This document shows, piece after piece, positions 1-8,344 of a DNA stretch of 27,369 nucleotides. The notes beneath the pieces are model-generated. The model was not told where the DNA came from, made no database searches, and saw only the letters and a program-made list of their open reading frames with translations. This stretch comes from JAAYCB01 sp012744395 (lineage in GTDB: Bacteria; Planctomycetota; Planctomycetia; Pirellulales; Thermoguttaceae). Where the stretch lies: contig JAQVNJ010000086.1 of assembly GCA_028703175.1 (NCBI GenBank), forward strand, positions 1 to 27,369. The letters are read 5' to 3'. Both the position numbers and the translations under genes were made by a program. Numbering within the stretch: the first letter of the stretch is position 1; every line of letters begins with the position of its first letter.

Positions 1-2792
1 TCAAACTCATGGGTCCATAGCTTCCGCCCGGTGCCGATGTCGTAGCAGTTCACCATCCCGGACGCGTCTCCGGTGACAACGAAGTCCTCCGTCGCCAACG
101 GGCTGGCGACATTCGGAAGGTCGTCTTCGCCGCTCCAGGCGACTGCGCCCGAGGCGAGCGATATCGCCGAGAGCTTTGCCCGCTCATTGGCCACGACAAT
201 TGTGCCCCGCGCGTAGGCCGGCGACGGCGCCACTTCGCCAGACAGGCATTTCAGGGAGAGAACCGCCTCGCCGGTGCTCACGTCGTACGCGCTGGCCGTC
301 GGATTCTCGGCAAGCACAACCAACTGGCGATCGGCGGAGATGGCGATGATCGGCGAGGCCCATGACTGCCTCACCGTCCGCTGCTTCCGCCAGACGGTCT
401 TTCCGGTGGCCGGGTCGAGCGCATACAGGTTCGCGCCATGCTTGTCGTCGATCTGCACGAACAGGTGCTTGTATGCGATCAGCGACGACGCATACCCGTA
501 ATCGCTTTCGGGCGTGCCGAAGGCGCGCGTCCACGCGATCGAGCCGTTCCTATCGACGGCGACGAGATCACCGGTCGAGAACATCGCGAAGAAGAGCTTC
601 CCGTCGGTGGCGCCCGTCGAAGCCGCGTGGCCGATGTCTTCAGACACCTCCGGCATTTCGGCTGGCTGTTTGGCCGCCTGCCGCCAGAGCAGTCTCCCGC
701 TGGCCGCGTCGTAGCAGTAGACCTCGCGGGCGCTCTCATCGGCCCCGGTCAAGAACACTCGACCTTCCCATACGACCGGCGAGCTTGCGCCGAGTCGCGG
801 GATGGGCGCCTTCCAGAGCAGATTCCTCCCGGCCGCGGCATCAAAGTCCGCCGGCGGCGCGACATTGTATGCAACCGCCTGCCCGAACGGCCCGCGGAGA
901 TTCGGCCAGTTTCTCTTGATCGCCTCGATCGACGGCTCGCGACTGCCGGCCGCCGCCGCGGCGCGAACACCACCGGCGGGCGCCAAGGCGGAGGGCGGGC
1001 TGGTCGCCGCGGGCGGCGGGGCCGCGCCCGCCGTTTTCTGATCGGCCTGGTGGCAGATTGCCCAGAGACGCTCGCCGATTACGGCAAACAACACCCCGTT
1101 GGCAACGCAATGGCTGCTGTACACCGTGTTCTGGTCGTTCTTTATGCCATCGCGCAGTTCGAATGTCTTGCTTGCCGCCAGAACGGTCTTCCCGATATAC
1201 ACCTTTCCGTCCGCCACCAGCGGCGAACTGAAGCAGGTGGCGCCTTTCCGGGGAGAATACGTCCAGTGGCAATGGCCGCTCTCCGCATCCAGGCAATGCA
1301 GCGTGTAGGCGGCATCGACGGCAAAAACCAGGCCGTCCGCGACGGCGACGGTGGAGACACTCTGATTCAGGCCGTTGTAGGACCAGAGCTTGCCGGCCTG
1401 CGTAACGTCGCCGGTCTTGGTTGCGTCGATGCAGACAAGACTTCCCTTGCTGTCTCGTCCACCGTGGTTCGGATCGCCGCCAATCGCCACGTAGACGCGG
1501 TTGTCGCAGAATACCGGCGTGCCGATGATGTCGCACGGCCGCCCGCGGCCGTCTCCCTTGATCTGGCGCGGGTAGAATTCGACCTTCTTGTACTCCGGTG
1601 GAATGCAATCGCACCACCAGATCTTTTTCAGAAGAGGCACGTCGGGAACGCTGGCCGTCGGAATGGAATCGATCGGCGTCGTGGCCGGCACGCGCCACGA
1701 AAAGCGAAACTCCAGCGGAAGGGCGGGCTTTGGCTGGTTGGAAAGAAGGTCGAATGAGCGGGCATATTCCGCCGCTGAGAGCCCGCCGGTCTCTTTTCCC
1801 TCGACATCGATGAAATACACGATCGGACCGCGCAGGCTCGTGGTCATCCAGCGGTCCGGCGCGACAGGCGCTGCCGGGTCAACCGGCTCAAACGCATAGC
1901 AGACGCCGTTTCCCGTGGCGAAGAGGATTTGAGCCTGGCCGTTCACCAGGCCAAGCGCGGGCGATGTGTATTGCCCGCGGTAGAGCTGCTCTCCGATCTG
2001 CTCGTCGTCGCGGGCAACGAGTTGGCCGGTCATCTTGTTGAAGGCGACAAGGCTGGGGGTCAACGGGCTGTAGGGTATCTTTCCCGGAACCCAAGACCGC
2101 CCGTTGCCGGTGCAGACGTAGACATAGTCTCCATGCACCAGGACGGAGGAGCTTGCCGTATGGTGATAATACGCCTTGAGCTGTTCGAGCAGGTCATATC
2201 TCCAGACGATGCTCCTTGAAGATATCCGTTCGACGGCGGCCTTGTCTGCTTTCGCGGATTGCGGCCCGTCCTCCCCTTCCGCTTGAGCGCGTCCGCCGAG
2301 GAGTATTTTCAGGTCAAGGCAGATCGCTTCCTGATACGGGCTGACGAAATAGAGGCGATCGACTTCAATCGAGGGGGTCGAACTGATCGCCCATCGCTCC
2401 AGATTGTCGCGGCGGGGTTTGGGACAAATGAAGGAGCCGAGCCGCCTGCCGGTCTTTTCGTCAAAGCACAAGAAACACGCGTCCTTGCCATCTTCCCAGG
2501 TTGTCCCGATGAACACCCTGCCCCGGCTGACCACCGGGCTGCCGGTGGTCGGATGGCCAACCTCGGCAGCCCACTTGATATTCTTCGTCGATTCGAGGTC
2601 CACCTCGCCCGCGTCATTCTCCACGCCGCAATCAGCCCAATCCGGCAACCTGCGATCGCTGCTTGTCGACATGTTGCGCGAGGGTTGCCCGCACCACATC
2701 GGCCAATCGCCGCCGCTGACGGCACCTGCCCCGGCCGCCAGAAGCACGCCGGTCCAGAGGAGCTGCATTCCTCCACACGGTCGAGTAGACAT
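1..2792 (-). CDS. Secreted PQQ-like double beta-propeller protein (3' end outside window)
   Basis: The frame stays open from an ATG at 2792 to the left edge, about 930 codons with no stop. The start is preceded by GGGAGA about 8 nt upstream and gives a signal peptide of about 27 residues (hydrophobic core LLWTGVLLAAGAGA). The mature protein opens with DWPMWCGQ (residues 29-35), and a second copy of this kind of motif, NWPNLRGPFG, begins at residue 628. Between them lies an Ala/Pro-rich linker (about residues 583-620). Both halves carry repeated PQQ-propeller strands of the type 'G.VYV', 'ALDPATGKTVW' and 'YDIGTGRKLW'. I infer two eight-bladed-type propellers in tandem. Such proteins are abundant in planctomycetes. 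Some family members act as BamB-like scaffolds and others as quinoprotein dehydrogenases; nothing here decides which. The DUF1080 and Gfo/Idh/MocA genes upstream suggest periplasmic carbohydrate turnover. The fold is secure; the function is not. Confidence 0.85.
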   Translation of the reverse strand, partial: MSTRPCGGMQLLWTGVLLAAGAGAVSGGDWPMWCGQPSRNMSTSSDRRLPDWADCGVENDAGEVDLESTKNIKWAAEVGHPTTGSPVVSRGRVFIGTTWEDGKDACFLCFDEKTGRRLGSFICPKPRRDNLERWAISSTPSIEVDRLYFVSPYQEAICLDLKILLGGRAQAEGEDGPQSAKADKAAVERISSRSIVWRYDLLEQLKAYYHHTASSSVLVHGDYVYVCTGNGRSWVPGKIPYSPLTPSLVAFNKMTGQLVARDDEQIGEQLYRGQYTSPALGLVNGQAQILFATGNGVCYAFEPVDPAAPVAPDRWMTTSLRGPIVYFIDVEGKETGGLSAAEYARSFDLLSNQPKPALPLEFRFSWRVPATTPIDSIPTASVPDVPLLKKIWWCDCIPPEYKKVEFYPRQIKGDGRGRPCDIIGTPVFCDNRVYVAIGGDPNHGGRDSKGSLVCIDATKTGDVTQAGKLWSYNGLNQSVSTVAVADGLVFAVDAAYTLHCLDAESGHCHWTYSPRKGATCFSSPLVADGKVYIGKTVLAASKTFELRDGIKNDQNTVYSSHCVANGVLFAVIGERLWAICHQADQKTAGAAPPPAATSPPSALAPAGGVRAAAAAGSREPSIEAIKRNWPNLRGPFGQAVAYNVAPPADFDAAAGRNLLWKAPIPRLGASSPVVWEGRVFLTGADESAREVYCYDAASGRLLWRQAAKQPAEMPEVSEDIGHAASTGATDGKLFFAMFSTGDLVAVDRNGSIAWTRAFGTPESDYGYASSLIAYKHLFVQIDDKHGANLYALDPATGKTVWRKQRTVRQSWASPIIAISADRQLVVLAENPTASAYDVSTGEAVLSLKCLSGEVAPSPAYARGTIVVANERAKLSAISLASGAVAWSGEDDLPNVASPLATEDFVVTGDASGMVNCYDIGTGRKLWTHEF

Positions 2793-2926
2793 CAGATCGT
2801 CTCCCGTTGTGCACCAGTCGTGGATGATCCCTGGCAACGGCGGGGGGCGGGCAAGCGGCTGTCGCCTCGGCTTGGCAGTCTTCTGTGTACTGCGCGGAGG
2901 CGGTTGCCGTGCCGGGCCCAGGGAAT

Positions 2927-2955
2927 ATTGTGGAGGGCAGAACGCTGCCAGACAA
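2927..2955 (-). promoter_or_regulatory. Candidate promoter for the PQQ propeller gene
   Basis: On the minus strand, TTGTCT (2950-2955) and CACAAT (2927-2932) are separated by 17 nt and lie about 135 nt upstream of the propeller start. Each hexamer matches the sigma-70 consensus at four of six positions. This is pattern matching only. Confidence 0.25.
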
Positions 2956-2966
2956 CCTTTCCCCGA

Positions 2967-2982
2967 CCCGGCACCAGCCGGG
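2967..2982 (-). terminator. Hairpin just after the DUF1080 gene
   Basis: CCCGGC and GCCGGG form a perfect 6-bp stem with a 4-nt ACCA loop, starting about 10 nt past the DUF1080 stop on the minus strand. There is no T-run after it, so it may be an RNA-stabilising stem rather than an intrinsic terminator. Confidence 0.3.
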
Positions 2983-2992
2983 GGAGCGCAAC

Positions 2993-3625
2993 TCACCACG
3001 GCTTGACGCGCAGGTTCCGGAACTCCACCCGCGCGCCGTGGCCGAGGAAGCCCAGCGGCCCCTTGGTTCGCCTGGCCAGCGACTCGGCGCCGGCGACCGT
3101 GGCCAGGTCGACATCGACGACGACCGCGCCGTTGACGGTCACCTTCCAGCGGCTCCCTTGGCAGGAGATCTCTTCGCTGTTCCATTCTCCGGCCGGCCTG
3201 GTGTGGCCGCGTTTGGCGGCGACCTTGCAGTAGATCGAGCCGTGGTACTGGCAAGGCTTGAGGTTCCTGTGCCCCGGGGCATCATCATCGAGGATTTGGA
3301 TCTCGTGGCCCCGCACGGACACCCCGTTGTTGCCGCCCGGTTCCAGCTTGAATTCAAACCGGAACACGAAGTCGCCGAACTCCTCGGTTGTCATCAGCCT
3401 TCCACCCCCCTTCTTCTTGCAGATCAACAGACCGCCCTCGGCGACGTAGCCGTCGGTCGCGCCCCGCCAGCCGTTGAGCGTCTTTCCATCGAAGAGGCTC
3501 ACAAAGCCTTCGGCGGCCTCTTGCTCCGCAACGCCGAGGGCCGGCGCCGCCGAGTTGGCCTCTTCCGCCCCGTAGCCGACCGGCAGCGACACGAGCGCGG
3601 TCAAAACACAGCAAATCGAACGCAT
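2993..3625 (-). CDS. Secreted DUF1080 protein (3-keto-disaccharide hydrolase-like)
   Basis: A 210-aa protein with an N-terminal signal peptide (about residues 1-19, ending near GYGA). A DUF1080/PF06439 concanavalin-like domain follows. Diagnostic stretches are FVSLFDGKTLNGWRG at its start, GDFVFRFEFKLEPGGNNGV (a central strand pair), and FLGHGARVEFRNLRVKPW at its end. Members of this family include hydrolases that cleave 3-keto-glycosides made by a partner oxidoreductase. The gene just upstream in transcription is a Tat-exported Gfo/Idh/MocA oxidoreductase, which could supply such a keto-sugar; this is inference from neighbourhood. The start is well supported by GGAGGAG six bases before the ATG. 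The spacing to the upstream gene is 127 nt and includes an 18-bp perfect palindrome. Confidence 0.88.
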   Translation of the reverse strand: MRSICCVLTALVSLPVGYGAEEANSAAPALGVAEQEAAEGFVSLFDGKTLNGWRGATDGYVAEGGLLICKKKGGGRLMTTEEFGDFVFRFEFKLEPGGNNGVSVRGHEIQILDDDAPGHRNLKPCQYHGSIYCKVAAKRGHTRPAGEWNSEEISCQGSRWKVTVNGAVVVDVDLATVAGAESLARRTKGPLGFLGHGARVEFRNLRVKPW

Positions 3626-3661
3626 GGTAGTCTCCTCCAGGCTGATAATTCAGGTGAAACC

Positions 3662-3679
3662 ACGCGCCGCGCGGCGCGT
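3662..3679. repeat. 18-bp perfect palindrome upstream of the DUF1080 gene
   Basis: ACGCGCCGC is followed directly by its reverse complement GCGGCGCGT, with no spacer. It lies between the oxidoreductase stop and the DUF1080 start, about 37 nt before that start. It could be a dimeric repressor operator or a transcribed structure. No second copy was noticed in the window. Confidence 0.6.
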
Positions 3680-3752
3680 AGTCGGGGATGGCGGAAGGCG
3701 AGCAACGGGTGCTGGGGCGCAGCCGACCGCCCCGCTTGAGCACGAGCCGCCC

Positions 3753-5063
3753 TTAAAGCGTCCAGCCCTGGCGGTACTCGCGGCGGAGATATTCGGCGGC
3801 TTCCGGACAGTCGGCGGCGCTCAGCGCGGCGGCGTCCCACTGGAGCTTCTTGCCCGTGCGGAGCGCCACGTTGCACAACAAGGCGGCCTCGGTCAGCGGT
3901 CCCGAATACTCGAAGTTGCAGGTGGTTGGGCCGCCGGTCTTGCAGGCCGCGAACCATTCGCGGTGGTGGCCGATCGAGTCGGGGATGGTCGGTTCGGGCC
4001 GCTGGAAATCCGCGTATTTCGCCTCCGGCAGCAGCTTGTGCCGCCCGTAGTCGGCGATCAGCATTCCCTCGGCGCCAACAAACAGGACGGCGCTGCCCCA
4101 CTCGGGCACGTGGCGATCCTTGACCAGCGCTGGATAACCGCCGCCGTTGTACCAGGTGAGCGAGACCGGCGGGAGGGTCTCTCGCGCGGGAAATTCCAGC
4201 CGCGCGATCGTCCATCGCGCAGCGCTTTCCGGGTGGACGGGCCCCTCCGCTGCGACGCTCGTCGGATAACGGAGTTTCAAGGCCCAGAACGCCAGGTCGC
4301 AGTAATGGCAGAAGAAATCGCCCAGGGTCCCGTTGCCGAACGCCCACCACGACCGCCAGCGCCCCGGCACGTACGCCGGATGATAGGGCCGCTCCGGCGC
4401 GGGGCCGAGCCAGAGGCCCCAATCGAGATGCGGAGGGACGGGCGGCCTGTCGGCGGGCGCGTCGGGCTGCGAGATGCCGCTGGGTCTGGGCGGGTTCTGG
4501 AAGTTCGCCCCCAGCCACACATGGACCTCGCGGACCGGGCCGATCGCCCCGCCTTGGACCAGTTCCACCGCGCGGCGGTAGTTCGTGCCCGCGTGAATCT
4601 GCGTGCCGAGCTGCGTGGCGAGCTTCTTCTCCCGCGCCAGGTCGGTCAGCACGCGCGTCTCATGCACCGAGTGCGTCAAGGGCTTCTCGCAATAGCAGTG
4701 TTTTCCCAGGCGCATCGCCATGGCGCTTGCCGGGGCATGAACGTGGTCGGGAGTGCTCACCGTGACCGCGTCGATCTGCCTGTGCATCTGGTCGAACATC
4801 TCGCGGAAGTCGGCGAACGTCCTGGCCTTGGGGAAGCGGCCGGCCGCCGCGCCCAGCTTCTGGGAATCGACATCGCACAAGGCAACGATGTTCTCCTCCG
4901 CCGCCGCGTTGAGCTGGGCCGCTCCACGGCCGGCGACGCCGATCACCGCAACGGAAAGTTTTTCGTTGGGCGACTTCTCTTCGGCGATCGCGGGCAGCGC
5001 CACCCCCGAGAGGGCCGCACTCTTCAGGAAATCGCGCCGTCGCAAACGGTTGGACGTAGGCAT
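3753..5063 (-). CDS. Tat-exported Gfo/Idh/MocA family oxidoreductase
   Basis: A 436-aa protein. The chosen ATG (5063) has AGGAG eight bases upstream and places a Tat signal at the N-terminus, with RRRDFLKSAALSG at residues 8-20. A start 20 codons further upstream is possible but has no such support. The Rossmann fold shows IGVAGRG (residues 41-47, dinucleotide binding), ALCDVD at the second strand, and the family's EKP motif at residues 126-128. The C-terminal half resembles the large planctomycete Gfo/Idh/MocA group (GDFFCHYCDLAFWALKLRYP, later RREYRQGWTL). These enzymes oxidise or reduce sugars or sugar-like substrates with NAD(P), often tightly bound. Export in folded form by the Tat route fits a cofactor-loaded periplasmic enzyme. 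The substrate is unknown. It probably works with the DUF1080 protein that follows. Confidence 0.92.
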   Translation of the reverse strand: MPTSNRLRRRDFLKSAALSGVALPAIAEEKSPNEKLSVAVIGVAGRGAAQLNAAAEENIVALCDVDSQKLGAAAGRFPKARTFADFREMFDQMHRQIDAVTVSTPDHVHAPASAMAMRLGKHCYCEKPLTHSVHETRVLTDLAREKKLATQLGTQIHAGTNYRRAVELVQGGAIGPVREVHVWLGANFQNPPRPSGISQPDAPADRPPVPPHLDWGLWLGPAPERPYHPAYVPGRWRSWWAFGNGTLGDFFCHYCDLAFWALKLRYPTSVAAEGPVHPESAARWTIARLEFPARETLPPVSLTWYNGGGYPALVKDRHVPEWGSAVLFVGAEGMLIADYGRHKLLPEAKYADFQRPEPTIPDSIGHHREWFAACKTGGPTTCNFEYSGPLTEAALLCNVALRTGKKLQWDAAALSAADCPEAAEYLRREYRQGWTL

Positions 5064-5182
5064 CTGGATTGCTCCTGTTCTGTAATCCGACCGCGCAGAC
5101 AATCGCCCGTCGCAGCGGTCCACGGGGTCCGCGGGCTCTGCCGTGACTACCGGGACCCCGCAGCGGCAGCCAGACAGACCTG

Positions 5183-5211
5183 AAAGTAGTGGCCCAGTCG
5201 GACCGGATCAA
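5183..5211 (-). promoter_or_regulatory. Candidate promoter for the Gfo/Idh/MocA gene
   Basis: On the minus strand, TTGATC (5206-5211) and TACTTT (5183-5188) are 17 nt apart and overlap the end of the QueD-like gene. The -35 matches four positions and the -10 matches three, so it is weak. It would give a leader of about 110 nt. Confidence 0.25.
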
Positions 5212-5750
5212 GCGCCCCCTCGAATTTTCCCCCGTCCGCCGGGCGCCGTCGGGAATCGCCCGGCCGCTATAAGCCGGCAGACCGCCGAACAGCCGGGCGA
5301 CTCGGCGACCTCCACCGCCACCTCCAATTCTCCCTCGCCCCGCAAGGCGACCAGCCGATTGCGAAGACCTTCGGCGAGGTGCCGCGCCAACAGTTCCGCC
5401 GTCGTGTTGGCCAGGGGAAGCAGAGCGCACTCGGCGCGCGGGAAGACCCAACGGCGCCCCGGAAACACCGCCTCGACCTCGGCAGCGCGGAGTTCCAGCC
5501 GGAGCTGTTCGTGCCGCGTCGGCAGCAACACGCGGTGGTCCAGTTCGCCGACGAGCTCGGCGAGGATCTTCTTCAAGGCCACGAAGTCGACCACATAGTG
5601 GTCTTTATCCAGCGGCCCCGCAACTTCCGCTGCGACGGCGAAATCGTGCCCGTGCAACGGCTCGCAGACGCCGCCACCGTAGGTGATGAAATGGGCGGCG
5701 GAGAAGCAGAGGGAATCCTCGCGGATGCGCACGCGGAATTGTTCAACCAT
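5208..5750 (-). CDS. 6-pyruvoyl-tetrahydropterin synthase / QueD-like enzyme
   Basis: A 180-aa protein of the T-fold PTPS/QueD family. Visible landmarks are FSAAH with zinc ligand H20, then C29-EPL-H33-G-H35 carrying the catalytic cysteine and the other two zinc histidines, and VEVAESPGC near residue 160, which supplies the family's pterin-anchoring glutamate. In bacteria, such enzymes usually make 6-carboxytetrahydropterin for queuosine and other deazapurines, but several paralogues act on other pterins. No queC, queE or queF is visible here, so the pathway is undecided. The ATG at 5750 lies inside the end of the upstream hydrolase gene (ATGGTTGA, an 8-nt overlap), which suggests translational coupling. 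The C-terminus carries a short basic tail (PGGRGKIRGGA). Confidence 0.85.
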   Translation of the reverse strand: MVEQFRVRIREDSLCFSAAHFITYGGGVCEPLHGHDFAVAAEVAGPLDKDHYVVDFVALKKILAELVGELDHRVLLPTRHEQLRLELRAAEVEAVFPGRRWVFPRAECALLPLANTTAELLARHLAEGLRNRLVALRGEGELEVAVEVAESPGCSAVCRLIAAGRFPTAPGGRGKIRGGA

Positions 5751-6639
5751 CGGCGCCGTCCCCCGCGCGGAAAAAATCTTCGAGGATCGGGATGATCTCT
5801 TCGTGGGCGTCCTCGACGACGTAATGGCCGGCATCGGCCAGCCGGTGGACCGCGGCGCGGGGAAAGAACTCCAAGAACCGGTCGAGGAATGCGGGCGTGA
5901 AGCACCAGTCCCGCATGCCCCAGATCAAGCAGACCGGATGCGCGCGAAATCGTGCCAGGCCCCCCTCGATCCCCTTGAGGACCGCGGCGGTCGGGTGCGA
6001 CGGGCGCAGCGGTATGTCCATCACAAAGCGGTGGATCGCGGCGCGGTTGTTCCACGAATCGTAGGGCGCCAGCAGCCCGGCGCGGACCTCGCGCGTGATC
6101 CTGCCGCGGCGATGCACGGCCATCCGCAAGGCGGCGCGGGCGAAGAGGTTCAGCCCCTGAACCGCCCAGCGGCCCAACAGCGGCACGCGGCAAACGCGAA
6201 TCCGCAGCGGGCAGCGCCCGCCGGGGAAGGCCGCCGTGTTGAACAACACGAACCGCGCGAACCGGTCCGGCATCCGCGCTGCCGCGCCCATCCCGATCGC
6301 CCCGCCCCAATCGTGCGCCAGCAGCGCGGCGCCGCGAAGGTCGAGCCCCTCGACCAGCGCCGCCAGGTCGTCGATGCGGCGGGCGAGGCGGAAATCGTAT
6401 TCGCCCGGTCGCGGCTTCTCCGAGAGGCCGCAGCCGATGTGGTCGGGCACGATCACCCGGTAGCGGTCGCGAAAGGCCGTCACCAGGTTGCGCCAATAGA
6501 ACGACCAGGTCGGATTGCCGTGGACCATCAGGAGCGGCTGGCCACGCCCCTCGTCGAGATAGTGATAGCGGCGGCCGGCAATCTCGGCATAGTGCGACTC
6601 GAACGGATACAGGCTGCGCCAGGCGGGGGGATCGGACAT
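5743..6639 (-). CDS. Alpha/beta hydrolase, haloalkane dehalogenase / OleB-like
   Basis: A 298-aa alpha/beta-hydrolase. HGNPTWSFYW (residues 40-49) is the oxyanion region, DHIGCGLSEKP follows, HDWGG places the nucleophile Asp at 110, GMRDWCF has a candidate acid Asp at 244, and DAGHYVVED has the catalytic His at 272. An Asp nucleophile with this pattern defines the haloalkane dehalogenase-like group. The segments VLFNTAAFP (131-139) and LAPYDSWNNR with FVMDIPL (190-210) recall OleB, the beta-lactone decarboxylase of long-chain olefin synthesis, as I remember that family. No oleA, oleC or oleD lies in the window, so OleB is a candidate rather than a firm call. The gene lies 82 nt downstream of the CehA-like gene and overlaps the QueD-like gene, with which it is probably co-transcribed. 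Confidence 0.8.
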   Translation of the reverse strand: MSDPPAWRSLYPFESHYAEIAGRRYHYLDEGRGQPLLMVHGNPTWSFYWRNLVTAFRDRYRVIVPDHIGCGLSEKPRPGEYDFRLARRIDDLAALVEGLDLRGAALLAHDWGGAIGMGAAARMPDRFARFVLFNTAAFPGGRCPLRIRVCRVPLLGRWAVQGLNLFARAALRMAVHRRGRITREVRAGLLAPYDSWNNRAAIHRFVMDIPLRPSHPTAAVLKGIEGGLARFRAHPVCLIWGMRDWCFTPAFLDRFLEFFPRAAVHRLADAGHYVVEDAHEEIIPILEDFFRAGDGADG

Positions 6640-6721
6640 GGGGGTCGCGGCAGTGCTCGGGGGAACAACGCGGGCGGCAAACCGCTCAGTATAACGGTCG
6701 CGGCGGATTTGGAGAATCGCG

Positions 6722-8296
6722 CTACGGCGCGGCGGCCCTCGCGACCGCGGCCTGCCAGAAATCGCGCGCCTGGCGATGGGCGTCGATCACCTGGCGACGC
6801 TCCTCCGGGTCGTCCAGGCGGATCATCCGCGCCCGCTCGTAGACCCAGTCCAGAAAGAACTCGGCCGAGCGGCGGCTGACATGCGGTTCGGAGCCGATCT
6901 GAACGTAATACGGCCCGGTGATTGAAAACCGGTACGTGTGGGAGATCTCGCTGACCGCCCGGATCAGAAACCAGCCGCTCTGCTCGAATTTCAGCGGCAA
7001 GAGGTTCCCCTTTCGCTCGACGTAGTCGTCGAGGCTCAGCGAATATTCCACCTCTCCGTTGCGGATCAATTCAAGATACCGGAGGGGTTCGTGGCTCCGG
7101 TAGGAGATCGAGAGGAGCGGCTGGAGTTCGACCGCCGCGCCGGCCGGCGCGTGGAAGACGCAGCCCGGCGGCTTGCCCTCGACGAGCGGCAGCAGGAGCG
7201 GCCCGTTGCCGACGGTGACCTGCCCGGCGCGGAGGCCCTGCCACCATTCGCCGGCGGAAAACGGCCCCTCCAGATGGACGTACGTCCGGTTGTAGCCGAC
7301 CGGATTCGGCACCTCGCCCGACAGGCTCGCCGCCGTCGGTGGAATCCGCAGGCCGCAGTTCAACAGGTGGAAGTAGATCTGCTGGGACCAGCGGGCGAGG
7401 CCGTCGGCGCCCGGGTAGCGGGCCTTGTCGCGCTCCCGCAGACCTGTCTGGCGATCGATCACTTCGTCGCGGCAGAACTGGCCGTGCACCACGCGAACCG
7501 AATCGACCGCGCCATGGGCGACCAGCAGCGGCAGGTCCCACGAGGCCGGGTGCGCCAAGTCGATCCAAGCGCCGGGATGCGTCTTGCGGACGGCGGCGGC
7601 CAGCGAGGAGATCGCGGGGTATTCGCCGCCAGCGGATGCCAGCTGGAGCGGCCGCTTCAGCCCGTAAACCGTCAGACTGCCGCCAGGGTGTTCGAGTCTG
7701 CCGGTCGAGACCTCCCAGGTGTATCCCTCGGGGGCCTCGCAAGCGGGCGGTTCCACCAGCTTGTCCCCCCGGCCGGGCGGTTTCGCATCCGCAGCGACGA
7801 CCTCGGCCAGGCGAATGCCTTCCGACCGGATCAACAGGCCGATCTCCTCCAGAGGGCGGCGGACCTCCAGGTCGCCCGCATACCAGCCGCTCGCGGCCAT
7901 GTCGATGCCTCGGACCAATTCGACCGTCTTGGCATCGTCGGCGTTGCGCTCCAGCGTGAAGCGGCCGGTGGCCTGGACGTATTCCGGCCCGTGCTCGAGC
8001 GTGAAAAAGTACTCGCCGAGCGGCAGCTTCAGCTCAATCTGGCCGGGAAACACGAAATGGTCGTGCCAGAAAGGCGCCGACGGCACCTTGCGGATCCGGC
8101 CGTCCTCGCGCCCCACGCGGAGGTGCATGCGGCAAGCGATCGGCCTGCCGCTCTGCTTGTCAACAACCGTCAGGCGGAGCTTCCCTTCCGCCGCGGCGGC
8201 CGTGCGGAACGGTTGGATTAGCGCGGCAGCGGCCAACAGGATGGCGGCGGCGAGCGCCCGGCGGGCGGGCGGCCGGCGGATCGAACGGACTTGCAT
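6722..8296 (-). CDS. Secreted CehA/McbA-like protein with altered metal motif
   Basis: A 524-aa protein. I chose the ATG at 8296 because it gives a clean signal peptide (basic RRPPARR, then a hydrophobic AAAILLAAAALI core, processing near AAAAEG). The open frame extends to 8476, but those residues look non-coding. Residues 38-130 resemble a carboxypeptidase-like Ig fold (LRLTVVDKQSGRPIACRMHLR). Residues 137-165 match the position where planctomycete CehA/McbA-type PHP metallohydrolases have 'GDLHVHR'. Here it reads GDLEVRRP (141-148), so both metal-binding His are replaced (E144, R146). Later parts (WIDLAHPASWDLPLL, GNGPLLLPLVEGKPPG) keep the family outline. I infer a related but possibly non-catalytic secreted protein. 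No clear Shine-Dalgarno is seen, and its role is unknown. Confidence 0.7.
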   Translation of the reverse strand: MQVRSIRRPPARRALAAAILLAAAALIQPFRTAAAAEGKLRLTVVDKQSGRPIACRMHLRVGREDGRIRKVPSAPFWHDHFVFPGQIELKLPLGEYFFTLEHGPEYVQATGRFTLERNADDAKTVELVRGIDMAASGWYAGDLEVRRPLEEIGLLIRSEGIRLAEVVAADAKPPGRGDKLVEPPACEAPEGYTWEVSTGRLEHPGGSLTVYGLKRPLQLASAGGEYPAISSLAAAVRKTHPGAWIDLAHPASWDLPLLVAHGAVDSVRVVHGQFCRDEVIDRQTGLRERDKARYPGADGLARWSQQIYFHLLNCGLRIPPTAASLSGEVPNPVGYNRTYVHLEGPFSAGEWWQGLRAGQVTVGNGPLLLPLVEGKPPGCVFHAPAGAAVELQPLLSISYRSHEPLRYLELIRNGEVEYSLSLDDYVERKGNLLPLKFEQSGWFLIRAVSEISHTYRFSITGPYYVQIGSEPHVSRRSAEFFLDWVYERARMIRLDDPEERRQVIDAHRQARDFWQAAVARAAAP

Positions 8297-8344
8297 GAGA
8301 TCGTCGGCTTCAGGCGGTTGATCGGGAACGCCGGTCGCGGCAAC

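Noticed and set aside
438..1757. 439-codon plus-strand open frame
   Set aside because: It lies entirely antisense to the PQQ propeller gene, whose frame shows repeated propeller motifs. The plus-strand peptide is Arg/Ala-rich with no recognisable feature.
5208..5750. Queuosine biosynthesis operon
   Set aside because: Only a QueD/PTPS-type gene is present. No queC, queE, queF or tgt neighbour is visible, so the pathway cannot be claimed.
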